A stretch of DNA of 53,057 nt from UBA7672 sp040398425 (GCA_040398425.1 JBBATZ010000023.1:1-53057), one strand, 5' to 3'. Shown: positions 43,236 through 52,965, counted from the stretch's first letter. A program made the numbers and translations. The notes: generated from the letters alone by a model not told the origin.

Positions 43236-43880
43236 CTATTTCGTCCCGAACATGCGGTCGCCAGCGTCGCCAAGGCCGGGGACGATGTAGCCGATTTCGT
43301 TGAGGTGACTGTCGACCGCGGCGGTGAAGACGGGGACGTCGGGGTGGGCCTTGCGGAATTTTTCGAGGCCTTCGGGCGCGGCGAGGAGACAGAGGAAGCG
43401 GAGCTTGTTGGCGCCGCGCTGTTTCAGGCGCTCGACGGCGGCGATGGCGGAGTTGCCGGTGGCGAGCATGGGATCGACCACGATGATGAGGCGGTTCTCG
43501 ATGTCGGCCGGGGCCTTGAAATAGTATTCGACGGGTTCGAGCGTGTCGTGGTCGCGGTAGAGGCCGATATGGGCGACGCGCGCGGCGGGCACCAGATCCA
43601 GCATGCCATCCAGAAGCCCGTTGCCGGCGCGCAGGATAGAGGCAAAGACCAGCTTCTTGCCCTTGATGATCGGCGCGTTCATCGGGCCCATCGGGGTTTC
43701 GATGTCGGTTGTTTCCAGCTCGATGTCGCGCGTGACCTCATAACAGAGCAGCGTCGCAATCTCGCGCAGCAGGGTGCGGAAGCCGGCCGTGGACGTGGTC
43801 TTGTCGCGCATCAGCGTGAGCTTGTGCTGAACCAGCGGGTGATCGACGACTGTCAGGCCAATGATGGGGAAGCCTTGCAT
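43236..43880 (-). CDS. upp: uracil phosphoribosyltransferase
   Basis: Upp converts uracil and PRPP to UMP in pyrimidine salvage. The 214-residue protein has the dimer and substrate region (LLREIATLLCYEVTRDIELE), ILRAGNGLLDGMLDLVPAAR, the PRPP loop VVDPMLATGNSAIAA, and the uracil-binding C-terminus (DSHLNEIGYIVPGLGDAGDR and MFGTK). The ATG at 43880 gives the family length; the open frame extends upstream without support. It follows no partner gene; uraA is not in the window. Confidence 0.96.
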   Translation of the reverse strand: MQGFPIIGLTVVDHPLVQHKLTLMRDKTTSTAGFRTLLREIATLLCYEVTRDIELETTDIETPMGPMNAPIIKGKKLVFASILRAGNGLLDGMLDLVPAARVAHIGLYRDHDTLEPVEYYFKAPADIENRLIIVVDPMLATGNSAIAAVERLKQRGANKLRFLCLLAAPEGLEKFRKAHPDVPVFTAAVDSHLNEIGYIVPGLGDAGDRMFGTK

Positions 43881-44080
43881 GGCGGAGAGCTCCAAGTCTG
43901 GCAAACATCTGGTGCGGATGAGGCGGCGTTGCAACAGAGCGGACAGGCCGCCCGGGTTGCTAGACGGGCACCGCCTTTGGCGCAAGCTAACCAGGAAGGC
44001 TTCAGGACAGCGCGCCTGATGCGCTTTCTTCAACGGCGACATCGTTATATATGACAAACGATAGCGCTTCGGAGCTGTTC

Positions 44081-44605
44081 ATGCGCCTGATTGTTATTGC
44101 CCTCGCTGCTTGCCTGATGGCGGGGCCTGCCCATCCGCAGGACCATGGGCATGACGCTCCAGCGTGTGCGGCGATGGATGTGGCTTTGCCGGTGGGGCTG
44201 GGCGAATGGAACGGGAAGGCTGCCCTCGGGACGACGTCATCGCCCGAACATGCGGTGCACGCGGCGCTGGCGCTGGGCAAGGGGTATGAGGCGCGGCTCG
44301 CGAAGAAGGCAGAGGTGACATTCGTCTTACAGCCGGAAAAGCCCGGCGGTTCGGTGTCATATTCGGGACTGTTTGCGTTCACGGTTGAGACAGCGGGCGA
44401 ATACACGGTTGCGTTGGGGGCGGCGGCGTGGATCGATGTGCTGGAAGATGGCAAGGCGATGGAGCCTTCCACATTTGGTCATGGGCCGGAATGCACGACG
44501 ATCCGCAAGATGGTGACCTTCGCACTGAAGCCCGGCGTGCACGTGCTGCAGGTTGCGGGCAATGGCTCGGAGGCTCTGCGCGCAATGGTGGTGAAAAAGC
44601 CCTGA
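44081..44605 (+). CDS. secreted beta-rich protein paired with a di-heme peroxidase
   Basis: A 174-residue product with a signal peptide (MRLIVIALAACLMAGPAHPQ), a His-rich start (DHGHDAP), two Cys residues (APACAAM and GPECTTIR) and a run of beta strands (GGSVSYSGLFAFTVETAGEY, TVALGAAAWIDVLEDGK, VTFALKPGVHVLQVAGNG) that looks like a small beta-sandwich. The ATG at 44081 has CGGAG upstream. Its stop is 2 bp before the start of the peroxidase gene, so the two are almost certainly one operon. The partner role is inferred from this pairing only. Confidence 0.8.
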   Translation: MRLIVIALAACLMAGPAHPQDHGHDAPACAAMDVALPVGLGEWNGKAALGTTSSPEHAVHAALALGKGYEARLAKKAEVTFVLQPEKPGGSVSYSGLFAFTVETAGEYTVALGAAAWIDVLEDGKAMEPSTFGHGPECTTIRKMVTFALKPGVHVLQVAGNGSEALRAMVVKKP

Positions 44606-44607
44606 GC

Positions 44608-45744
44608 GTGGTGCGTGGACTGGGTCTGGCGGCGCTGGGCGTGGCAGCGTTTGCAGGCGTGGTCGCGTGCGCAGGTGTGGCGGCGGCTCCGGCCGAACCG
44701 TGGATCGCGGCCGATGCGGCGGCGCCCTTCCCCGCCAACAATCCACCGACGCTGATCAAGATCGAGCTGGGGCGGCGGCTGTTCTACGATGGCGATCTTT
44801 CCTGGGACGGGACCATGTCTTGCGCGACCTGCCATGAGCAGAAGCGCGGCTTTACCGACCCAAACAAGACGCGCGCCGGGTTCGACGGGCAGCCGGGCGA
44901 GCGGAACATCCAGACGCTGGCGAATGTGGGATGGTTCAAGTCGCTGACATGGGGCGGGCCGCAGGTCGACACTCTGGAGCATCAGGCGCTGATCCCGATC
45001 GAGGGGCTTGTGCCGGTGGAGATGGGATTTGCCGGGCGGCCGGAAGGTACGCTGGCGCAGCGGCTGAAGGATCAGGCGTGTTATCCGGAATTGTTTACGG
45101 CGGCGTTTCCCGAGCGCGGCGGCAAGATCGACATGGACACGATCACGCTGGCGCTATCGGCGTTCCAGCGGTCGCTGGTGTCGCTCGATGCGCCGTATGA
45201 CCGGTATCGGCGGGGGGATGCTGGTGCGATTTCGGAGCCGGCGAAACGGGGTAAGGCGCTGTTTGGCACGATGCAATGCGCGACGTGCCATGCGGGGCCG
45301 CACTTCACGGATGCCGCGCTGCCGGGCGTGAAGACGAAGGAGACGTTTCATCGGCTTGCGTGGCCGACGGAGGAAGGTGCGGATTCCGGGCTCGCGCGGA
45401 TCACACAGAAGGAAGAGGACATCGGCAAGTTCCGCACGCCGGGGCTGCGCAATGTGGCGCTGTCGGCGCCTTACATGCACGATGGGGAGGTGGCGACGTT
45501 GGCTGAGGCTGTGCGTCATCACTACGCCGATCCGCTGGCAGGCGATGAGCGCCTGAAGCTGTCGGTGAGCGATGGTCAGGTGGCGGACCTGGTGGCGTTT
45601 CTGGAAACGCTGACGGACCGGGGGTTTGTGAGCAATCCGAAGTTCGCGCGGCCGGGTCGGGCGTGTCCGGTGGCGACGGACGCCGCGCGGGTCGCCCAGG
45701 AGGGGAACGGGCGGCGACAGCATAACTCGCTGGATGGCCCGTAG
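44608..45744 (+). CDS. di-heme cytochrome c peroxidase (MauG/CcpA family)
   Basis: A 378-residue exported protein with two haem c sites: CATCH at 72-76 and CATCH at 224-228. The layout, KIELGRRLFYDGDLSWDGTM, GFTDPNKTRAGFDGQPGERN and FRTPGLRNVALSAPYMHDGE with a likely Met or His distal ligand, fits bacterial di-heme peroxidases and MauG. The N-terminus has a signal with a possible lipobox (VVAC, Cys21). It starts at the GTG 44608 (a second GTG follows directly) after the secreted partner gene. Whether it reduces peroxide or oxidises a protein is not decidable from sequence. Confidence 0.9.
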   Translation: MVRGLGLAALGVAAFAGVVACAGVAAAPAEPWIAADAAAPFPANNPPTLIKIELGRRLFYDGDLSWDGTMSCATCHEQKRGFTDPNKTRAGFDGQPGERNIQTLANVGWFKSLTWGGPQVDTLEHQALIPIEGLVPVEMGFAGRPEGTLAQRLKDQACYPELFTAAFPERGGKIDMDTITLALSAFQRSLVSLDAPYDRYRRGDAGAISEPAKRGKALFGTMQCATCHAGPHFTDAALPGVKTKETFHRLAWPTEEGADSGLARITQKEEDIGKFRTPGLRNVALSAPYMHDGEVATLAEAVRHHYADPLAGDERLKLSVSDGQVADLVAFLETLTDRGFVSNPKFARPGRACPVATDAARVAQEGNGRRQHNSLDGP

Positions 45745-45759
45745 GCTGGGGAGTCTGGC

Positions 45760-45804
45760 GCTCGCCCTTCGACGGACAGCCCTGCGGGCCTGCTCAGGGT
45801 GAGC
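45760..45804. repeat. imperfect palindromic repeat
   Basis: The arms GCTCGCCCT (45760-45768) and AGGGTGAGC (45796-45804) pair with one G-T mismatch around a 27-nt loop rich in C and G (GGACAGCCCTGCGGGCC inside). The unit resembles the palindromic intergenic repeats common in Caulobacterales and sphingomonads. It lies between the peroxidase gene and the transglutaminase cluster, and may also act as a transcription end. Confidence 0.6.
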
Positions 45805-45938
45805 CCGACTTCTGGCACAGATGATCAGGAGCGCTCTTCCCCTGGAGGGTTCGAAAGGGCGCCCGGACTTTGTGCATTTGGCTTTCAGGACATGACAAAT
45901 GCTGGCCCCCTTAACCGGATTGTGGAACGGTGCGGTCC

Positions 45939-48900
45939 ATGTCGATCAAAGCTGCGATTTATCATCTGACCCACTATAGCTATGACCAGCCGGTGGTGCT
46001 GGGGCCGCAGGTCATCCGGCTGCGGCCGGCGCCGCATTCGCGGACGCGGGTGATATCCCACTCCCTGAAGGTGAGTCCCGAGAAGCACTTCGTGAACTAC
46101 CAGCAGGACCTCTATGGCAACTGGCTGGCGCGGTATGTGTTTCCCGAGCCAGTGCGCGAGCTGAAGATCGAGGTCGATCTCGTAGCAGACATGACGGTCT
46201 ACAACCCGTTCGACTTCTTCGTGGAGGAGAGCGCGGAAAACTGGCCGTTCGCCTATCCGCCGGAGATCGCTGACGATCTTGCGATCTATCGGACGACCGA
46301 GCCGATGGGGCCGCATCTCAGGAATTTCCTCGCGATGATTCCGAAGAAGAAACTGCGGACGGTCGACTTCATCGTGATGCTGAATGCTGCGGTATCGCGG
46401 GCGGTTGGCTATGTGATCCGCATGGAGCCGGGCGTGCAGACGCCGGAGGAGACGTTCGAGAGCGGCAAGGGGTCGTGCCGGGATTCGAGCTGGCTTCTGG
46501 TGCAGGCGGCACGGCATCTGGGGTTCGCTGCGCGGTTTGTCTCGGGGTATCTCATCCAGCTGAAACCGGACCTGGTTGCGCTTGATGGGCCGGCCGGCAC
46601 AAGCCTCGATTTCACCGACCTGCATGCGTGGTGCGAAGTCTATCTGCCGGGCGCGGGCTGGATCGGGCTGGATCCGACATCGGGCCTGCTGACGGGCGAG
46701 AGCCACATTCCGCTGTCGGCGACGCCGCACTATCGCAACGCCGCGCCGATCTCTGGCGGGTATTCGGGCAAGGCGGAAGTCTCGTTCGACTTCGCGATGA
46801 CGGTGAAGCGCGTCGCGGAGCATCCGCGCATCACAAAGCCGTTCTCGGACGAGAGCTGGGCCGCGCTCGATGCGCTGGGCGAAAAGGTGGATGCGGCGCT
46901 GAATGCAGGCGATGTGCGCCTGACCATGGGCGGCGAGCCTACGTTCGTATCGATCGACGATTTCGAGGGCGACGAGTGGAACACCGGCGCCGACGGGCCG
47001 ACCAAGCGCAAGCTGGCGGACAAGCTGATCCAGCGTCTGCGCGATCGCTTCGCGCCGGGTGGGTTCCTGCACTACGGACAAGGCAAGTGGTATCCGGGCG
47101 AGACGCTGCCGCGCTGGACCTATTCGCTCTACTGGCGGCGGGACGGCAAGCCGATCTGGCATGATCCGACGCTGGTCGCAGGCGAGAGCGGCGACGGGAA
47201 AGCGACGAAGGTCCAGGCCGAAGAACTTCTGCAGACGATGGCGGAAGAACTGGGCGTTGGCGCCGAGATGGTGATCCCGGCCTATGAGGATCCGGCGGAG
47301 TGGATGCTCAAGGAAGGCAACCTCCCGGAGAATGTGACGCCGGAAAATTCGAAGCTCAAGGATCCTGAAGAGCGCAACCGGATCGCGCGCGTGTTCGAGC
47401 GCGGGCTGACAGAGCCGAGCGGATACGTGCTGCCGATCCAGCGCTGGCAGTCGAAGGCATCGACCCGGAAGAAAGTCGGCAAGGGTTCGCCCAAGAAGGC
47501 CGAGACGACACCGGGACAGGTCGCGACGGGACGTGCGGCGCCGGTGCGGTGGAAATCCGAGAAGTGGCAATTGCGGCGCGGGTACATGTTCCTGGCCCCC
47601 GGAGACAGCCCGGTTGGCTATCGCCTGCCGCTGGGCTCGCTGCCGTGGATTGCGCCAGAGGCGTATCCGCATGTAGTGCCGGCTGACCCCGCCGAAGAGC
47701 GCGGGCCGCTGCCGGACTTCGCACCGTCGACCGGGCCCGGCTCACTCGCGCAGGCGCGTGCGCGATTTGCGGCGGCGGAAAACGTAAGGCCGCAGACGCT
47801 GACAGAGCAAACCGTTGAGGTTGCGGGTACGGTGCGCACGGCAATGTCGGTGGAAGCGCGCAACGGACGGCTGTGTGTATTCATGCCGCCGGTGGAGCGG
47901 ATCGAGGACTATCTGGAACTGGTCGCGGCGGCGGAAGCGGCGGCGAATTCAATGGGCGTGCCGGTGCATATCGAGGGCTACGCGCCGCCGCATGATCCGC
48001 GCATCAACGTCATGCGTGTGACGCCTGACCCGGGCGTGATCGAAGTCAACGTGCATCCGGCGACAAACTGGCGCGAGTGCGTGGACATCACGCAGACGCT
48101 GTATGACGAGGCGCGGCAGTGCCGGCTTGGCTGCGACAAGTTCATGATCGATGGGCGGCACACAGGTACGGGCGGCGGCAACCATGTGGTGGTCGGCGGC
48201 GCGACGCCGATGGACTCGCCTTTCCTCAGAAGGCCTGATGTGCTGAAAAGTCTTCTGCTGCTGTGGCAGAAGCGGCCGTCACTTTCGTACCTGTTCTCGG
48301 GCATGTTCATCGGGCCGACGAGCCAGGCGCCACGTATCGACGAGGCGCGGCATGACTCTCTCTACGAGCTGGAGATCGCGCTGTCGCAGATCGCGCCGCC
48401 GAACACGGGCACCTATACTCCGCCCTGGCTGGTCGACCGTCTGCTGCGTAACCTGCTGATAGACGTGTCTGGCAATACGCACCGAACCGAAATCTGCATC
48501 GACAAGCTGTACTCGCCCGATGGTCCGACGGGTCGGCTGGGCCTTGTCGAATTTCGCGGCTTCGAGATGCCGCCGGAACCGCGCATGTCGCTGGCGCAGC
48601 AACTGCTGGTACGCGCCATCATCGCGCGCATGTGGGCGTCGCCCATCTCTGGCAATCTGGTGCGCTGGGGCACGACGCTGCATGACCGGTTCATGCTGCC
48701 GCATTATGTGTGGGAAGACTTCCTTGACGTGCTGCGCGACCTGCGCACGCATGGCTTCGACCTGCGGCCGGAATGGTTCGAGGCGCAGCAGGAGTTCCGC
48801 TTCCCGTTCTGCGGCGAGATCGATGTCGAGGGCGTCAATCTCGAAATCCGGCAGGCGCTGGAGCCGTGGCATGTGCTGGGCGAGACTGGCGCGATCGGCG

Positions 48901-49346
48901 GGACGGTCCGTTATGCCGACTCCTCCGCCGAGCGCGTGCAGGTGAAGCTGACCGCGGCCGATCCGGGGCGTTATCGCGTGGCGTGCAACCAGCGGCCCGT
49001 GCCGCTGGCGGAGGCCAGCAATGGCATTGCCGTGGCGGGCGTTCGCTACAAGGCGTGGAAACCGCCGCTGTCGCTGCATCCGGTTCTGCCTGTGAACGTA
49101 CCGCTGGTGTTCGATGTTTTCGACACCTGGTCGGGGCGCGCCATCGGCGGGTGTGTCTATCACGTGGCCCACCCGGGCGGGCGCAACTACGACACCTTCC
49201 CGGTCAACGGAAACGAGGCGGAGGCACGGCGTCTGGCCCGCTTCGAGCCGCATGGACATTCCCCGGGCATGTATCAGCTTGGCGCCGAATCGCCGCATCC
49301 TGAGTTTCCGATGACGCTGGATCTGCGGCGCGCGCCGGGAGTTTAG
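45939..49346 (+). CDS. transglutaminase-like protein fused to DUF2126
   Basis: A large cytoplasmic protein of 1135 residues without a signal peptide. The N-terminal third is a transglutaminase-like domain with its triad: Cys180 (SGKGSCRDSSWLLVQAARHL), His229 (DLHAWCEVYLPGAGW) and Asp245 (GLDPTSG). The rest is the DUF2126 region, with GDVRLTMGGEPTFVSIDDFE, HYGQGKWYPGETLPRWTYSL and DGRHTGTGGGNHVVVGGATP as recognisable blocks. It begins a three-gene cluster and is followed by the ATP-grasp gene after 21 bp. In the family this pair is thought to act with peptide ligases; no reaction is proven. Confidence 0.93.
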   Translation: MSIKAAIYHLTHYSYDQPVVLGPQVIRLRPAPHSRTRVISHSLKVSPEKHFVNYQQDLYGNWLARYVFPEPVRELKIEVDLVADMTVYNPFDFFVEESAENWPFAYPPEIADDLAIYRTTEPMGPHLRNFLAMIPKKKLRTVDFIVMLNAAVSRAVGYVIRMEPGVQTPEETFESGKGSCRDSSWLLVQAARHLGFAARFVSGYLIQLKPDLVALDGPAGTSLDFTDLHAWCEVYLPGAGWIGLDPTSGLLTGESHIPLSATPHYRNAAPISGGYSGKAEVSFDFAMTVKRVAEHPRITKPFSDESWAALDALGEKVDAALNAGDVRLTMGGEPTFVSIDDFEGDEWNTGADGPTKRKLADKLIQRLRDRFAPGGFLHYGQGKWYPGETLPRWTYSLYWRRDGKPIWHDPTLVAGESGDGKATKVQAEELLQTMAEELGVGAEMVIPAYEDPAEWMLKEGNLPENVTPENSKLKDPEERNRIARVFERGLTEPSGYVLPIQRWQSKASTRKKVGKGSPKKAETTPGQVATGRAAPVRWKSEKWQLRRGYMFLAPGDSPVGYRLPLGSLPWIAPEAYPHVVPADPAEERGPLPDFAPSTGPGSLAQARARFAAAENVRPQTLTEQTVEVAGTVRTAMSVEARNGRLCVFMPPVERIEDYLELVAAAEAAANSMGVPVHIEGYAPPHDPRINVMRVTPDPGVIEVNVHPATNWRECVDITQTLYDEARQCRLGCDKFMIDGRHTGTGGGNHVVVGGATPMDSPFLRRPDVLKSLLLLWQKRPSLSYLFSGMFIGPTSQAPRIDEARHDSLYELEIALSQIAPPNTGTYTPPWLVDRLLRNLLIDVSGNTHRTEICIDKLYSPDGPTGRLGLVEFRGFEMPPEPRMSLAQQLLVRAIIARMWASPISGNLVRWGTTLHDRFMLPHYVWEDFLDVLRDLRTHGFDLRPEWFEAQQEFRFPFCGEIDVEGVNLEIRQALEPWHVLGETGAIGGTVRYADSSAERVQVKLTAADPGRYRVACNQRPVPLAEASNGIAVAGVRYKAWKPPLSLHPVLPVNVPLVFDVFDTWSGRAIGGCVYHVAHPGGRNYDTFPVNGNEAEARRLARFEPHGHSPGMYQLGAESPHPEFPMTLDLRRAPGV

Positions 49347-49367
49347 GGCGAGTCCAGAGGGGGCCGC

Positions 49368-51767
49368 GTGCCATCCGCGAAAGCACACCCTGCAGCGAGC
49401 CCTGTGGGCCGACTGCTGGCCGGCTATAGACCGCTCCCCGGCGTCGCCGACGAGCTGGTCGACGCTGCAGGACAGGTGCGTCCGGTGTGGCGCGATTTCG
49501 TCGAGTATCTCGCGAAGATGCCAGCGCCGGAGGTGAAGCGCAGGCTTGGGCAGGGCGACCAGTACCTGCGTGATGCGGGTGTGTTCTTCCGCCAGTATGG
49601 CGAGGAGGACACGGAGCGCGCGTGGCCGCTGAGCCATACTCCCGTGCTGATCCACGAGAGCGAATGGAAGGCGATCGAAGAGGGGCTGATCCAGCGCGCC
49701 GACCTGCTGGAGCTTATCACGTCTGACCTCTATGGCGAGCAGCGGCTGGTGAGCGAGGGCCACCTGCCCGCGTCGCTGGTAGCGATGTCGCCAGAGTGGC
49801 TGCGGCCAATGGTGGGTGTGCGGCCGCGATCGGGCCAGTATCTCAACTTCATCGCGTTCGAGATAGGGCGCGGGCCGGATGGCCGCTGGTGGGTTCTGGG
49901 CGATCGCGTGCAGGCGCCGTCGGGTGCAGGTTTCGCGCTTGAGAACCGGGTGGCGACGACGCGGGTGTTCGCCGATCACTATGCGAGCGCGAACGTGCAC
50001 CGGCTGGCGGGGTTCTTTCGCGCCTTCCGCGACACGCTGAACGACCTGCGCGGCGATGGAGAAAGCCGCGTCGGGATTCTGACGCCGGGCCTGTTGAACG
50101 ACACGTATTTCGAACACGCGTATATCGCGCGCTATCTCGGCTTCATGCTGCTGGAGGGCGAGGACCTGACCGTCGAGGACGGGCAGCTGATGGTGCGCAC
50201 CATTGCGGGCCTTGCGCCGGTGAGCGTGCTTTGGCGACGGATCGATGCCTCCTATTCCGATCCACTGGAGCTGGATGAGCATTCGAGGCTGGGCGTGCCG
50301 GGGCTGGTCGATTCGATCAGGCGCGGCAAGCTGGCGATGGTGAACGCGCTCGGCTCTGGTGTGCTGGAGATGCGGGCGCTGCTGGCGTTCATGCCAAGGC
50401 TCGCCCAGGCGTTGCTCGGCGAGCCGCTGAAACTGCCAAACATCGCGACGTGGTGGTGCGGACAGGCGAGCGAGCGCGAGCACGTTCGCAAACATGCAGA
50501 CCGGATGATGATCGGCGAGGCGCTGTCGACGCGCCTGCTGTTCGACTCGGAAGACTCCACCCTGCTCGGCTCGACCCTGAAGGAACAGGAGGTCGGGGTC
50601 GGAGACATGCTGACAAAGCGCGGTGCGATGCTGGTGGGCCAGGAAGCGGTGACGCTGTCTACTGCGCCGGTGATGAAGGATGGCCTGCTCGTGCCGCGGC
50701 CGATGAGCTTGCGTGTGTTCCTGGCGCGGACATCGCGTGGATGGCGGGTTATGCCGGGCGGCTATGCGCGCGTTGGTCGAACACAGGATGCCACCGCGAT
50801 CGCGATGCAGCGCGGCGGATCGGTGGCCGACGTGTGGGTTGTGTCGGACAAGCCGGTGCAAACCGAAACATTGCTGCATCCTGCGTCATCGCCCTATCGC
50901 CGCAAGCAGCAGAGCGAATTGCCGAGTCGAGCCGCTGACAACCTCTACTGGATGGGGCGTTATGTTGAGCGTGCGGAGGGGCTGATCCGCCTGTTGCGCG
51001 CGTGGCATGTGAGGCTGGGCGAAAGCGGGCGCGCGGATTCGCCGTTGCTGGAGCATGCGAGCAAGTATCCGGGCTTCTTCGGCGCCAATCCGGCCAAGGG
51101 CGTGCCGAAGGACTTGCACATGGCGATTGCTGCAGCCACGGCGAGTGCAGGCCATGTGCGCGACCGGTTTTCGGTGGACGGATGGACGGCGCTGAACGAG
51201 CTGGCGGAAAGCACAAGGCTTGAGTTGTCGAACATCGCGCCGGGCTATTCATCGGCGCGAGCATTGGGATTGTTGCTGCGGCAGATCACCGGGTTCTCGG
51301 GCCTCGTGCACGAGAACATGTATCGCTTCGCGGGGTGGCGCTTCCTGTCGATCGGGCGGTCACTGGAGCGGGCGGCGGCGATGGCTTCGATACTGGCCTG
51401 GTTCGCGGACGATATGGCGCCCGAAGGCGCGCTCGACATGGCGGTGGAGATTGGTGACAGCGTGCTGACGCACCGTCGGCTGTTTGCTGTAGCGACGAGC
51501 CGGTCGACTGTCGTGGACCTGCTGGGGTGCGATGCGGACAACCCTCGCTCGATCCAGTATCAGCTTGCCGAACTGAAGGAACATATTGGCGTGCTGCCGG
51601 GCGCGCGCGAACAGGGCCAGATGTCTGCGCTTTCACGCGCGATCCTGAAGCTGCAGGCGGATGTCGCTGTGTCGACGCCGGAATCGCTGGGCTCGGTCGC
51701 CCTCCTCGACGTGAGAACGGAACTGACGCGCGTGTCGGACCTGCTGACGGCGGGCTATCTGAGATAG
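49368..51767 (+). CDS. circularly permuted ATP-grasp / alpha-E fusion protein
   Basis: A 799-residue protein. The first two-thirds (about 1-475) are a circularly permuted ATP-grasp type 2 domain (COG2308-like; LLELITSDLYGEQRLV, VAMSPEWLRPMVGVRPRSGQ and ILTPGLLNDTYFEHAYIARY, ending PGGYARVG). The last part (from about 518, SRAADNLYWMGRYVERAEGL) is the alpha-E domain (DUF403). In many bacteria these are two genes; here they are fused. ATP-grasp enzymes join a carboxylate to an amine, so a peptide ligase role is the usual proposal. It starts at a GTG and ends one base before the next gene. Confidence 0.93.
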   Translation: MPSAKAHPAASPVGRLLAGYRPLPGVADELVDAAGQVRPVWRDFVEYLAKMPAPEVKRRLGQGDQYLRDAGVFFRQYGEEDTERAWPLSHTPVLIHESEWKAIEEGLIQRADLLELITSDLYGEQRLVSEGHLPASLVAMSPEWLRPMVGVRPRSGQYLNFIAFEIGRGPDGRWWVLGDRVQAPSGAGFALENRVATTRVFADHYASANVHRLAGFFRAFRDTLNDLRGDGESRVGILTPGLLNDTYFEHAYIARYLGFMLLEGEDLTVEDGQLMVRTIAGLAPVSVLWRRIDASYSDPLELDEHSRLGVPGLVDSIRRGKLAMVNALGSGVLEMRALLAFMPRLAQALLGEPLKLPNIATWWCGQASEREHVRKHADRMMIGEALSTRLLFDSEDSTLLGSTLKEQEVGVGDMLTKRGAMLVGQEAVTLSTAPVMKDGLLVPRPMSLRVFLARTSRGWRVMPGGYARVGRTQDATAIAMQRGGSVADVWVVSDKPVQTETLLHPASSPYRRKQQSELPSRAADNLYWMGRYVERAEGLIRLLRAWHVRLGESGRADSPLLEHASKYPGFFGANPAKGVPKDLHMAIAAATASAGHVRDRFSVDGWTALNELAESTRLELSNIAPGYSSARALGLLLRQITGFSGLVHENMYRFAGWRFLSIGRSLERAAAMASILAWFADDMAPEGALDMAVEIGDSVLTHRRLFAVATSRSTVVDLLGCDADNPRSIQYQLAELKEHIGVLPGAREQGQMSALSRAILKLQADVAVSTPESLGSVALLDVRTELTRVSDLLTAGYLR

Positions 51768-52658
51768 ATGATGCTTTACGATATAGGCCTGCACATCCGC
51801 TATGCCTATCAGACGCCAGCTGCGGGCGGGCGACACGTTCTGTGCATGACGCCCGCGAACTTGTCCGGTCAGCGCATGATCACATCGCTTCTGGACGTGA
51901 CGCCCGAGCCCGATGAACGGATCGCGCGGACCGATTTTTTCGGCAATACGGTGGTCGAAGTGGCGTTCCGCGCTCCGCACACGACGATCGAGCTCCGGTT
52001 GCGGGCGCGGGTCGAGCGTCTCGCGCCCGATACATCGACCACAGACGTTTCCGCGCCGCTGGCGTCGCTGGCGCAGTCGATTGGCGCGATCCGTTCGTTG
52101 AGCCACGACTCGCCGCATCATTTCCTGGCCGACAGTCCCCGCGTGCGGGCGACGCCGCAGTTCGAAACCTATGCGCTGGAGCAGATCGATCGGGCCAGGA
52201 TGACGACGTTGCAAGTCGTGGAGGCGATCGGTCTTGCCATCGACCGCGACATGACGTTCGAGCCGGGTTCAACCCAGGTGGACACGCCGCCGGAAGAAGC
52301 TTTCGCGTGCCGGCGCGGCGTTTGTCAGGACTTCTCCCACATCATGATTGGTTGCCTGCGCGCGATCGGCATTCCGGCGGGCTATGTCAGCGGCTTTCTG
52401 CGTACGAAACCGCCGGAAGGAAAGCCGCGACTGGAAGGCGCGGACGCGATGCATGCGTGGGTGCGCGCGTGGTGCGGGCCGAGGATAGGATGGATCGAAT
52501 ATGATCCCACCAATGGCGTACGCATCGGGGACCAGCACATCGTGGTCGCCTATGGCCGCGACTATGGCGATGTTGCGCCTGTGCGCGGCGTGGTGCGCAT
52601 CTCTGGCGCCCAGAAGAGCAGCCAGGCCGTCGACGTGATTCCCTTGCAGGAGACATGA
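51768..52658 (+). CDS. transglutaminase-like cysteine protease domain protein
   Basis: A 296-residue protein with an N-terminal bacterial transglutaminase-like domain (COG1305 type; YDIGLHIRYAYQTPAAGGRH) and the catalytic triad Cys186 (CRRGVCQDFSHIMIGCLRAI), His229 (DAMHAWVRAW) and Asp246 (IGWIEYDPTNG). It has no signal peptide, so it probably acts in the cytosol on the same product as the ligase. The ATG directly follows the stop of the ATP-grasp gene. This is the third gene of the cluster. Confidence 0.93.
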   Translation: MMLYDIGLHIRYAYQTPAAGGRHVLCMTPANLSGQRMITSLLDVTPEPDERIARTDFFGNTVVEVAFRAPHTTIELRLRARVERLAPDTSTTDVSAPLASLAQSIGAIRSLSHDSPHHFLADSPRVRATPQFETYALEQIDRARMTTLQVVEAIGLAIDRDMTFEPGSTQVDTPPEEAFACRRGVCQDFSHIMIGCLRAIGIPAGYVSGFLRTKPPEGKPRLEGADAMHAWVRAWCGPRIGWIEYDPTNGVRIGDQHIVVAYGRDYGDVAPVRGVVRISGAQKSSQAVDVIPLQET

Positions 52659-52965
52659 CGGTTGGCGACCTCGGCATGAATGACCGGAGGCCCTGTCCTG
52701 CTTCCATTCGGCCGGGGGGCGTCGGTGGACCCGATCTTCGCCGGCAAAGCCGGGGCTGGGTAGGATGCCAAGCCCTTGCCCCGGAAATGACCCATAGGGC
52801 CGCGCCCGTCCCTGATTGCGAGCCAGACCGACCCGACAGCACGCGCCGGGCTGCCCAGAAAGCCCCGGTTTCATTGTTCTACTTCGCCTCGAGAGCAATC
52901 GTTCGGCTCAGCGCCTTAGTCGCTTGCGCTTCACGCTTCGGATGCTATAGAGCCCCGCTGACTGT
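52659..52965. other. intergenic region with hairpins, no gene
   Basis: No gene is supported in these 307 bp. They hold a short hairpin CCGGC-AAA-GCCGG (52741-52753), an overlapping 7-bp inverted repeat CCGGGGC / GCCCCGG (52750-52756, 52778-52784), and a terminator-like structure CCGGGCT / AGCCCCGG (52846-52852, 52861-52868) followed by TTTCATTGTT, which may end the transglutaminase cluster transcript. Confidence 0.5.

Noticed and set aside
48279..50879. A long open frame (866 codons) on the minus strand
   Set aside because: It is the antisense shadow of the DUF2126 and ATP-grasp genes; the translation is Arg/His-rich with no domain, and GC-rich codon use opens such frames.
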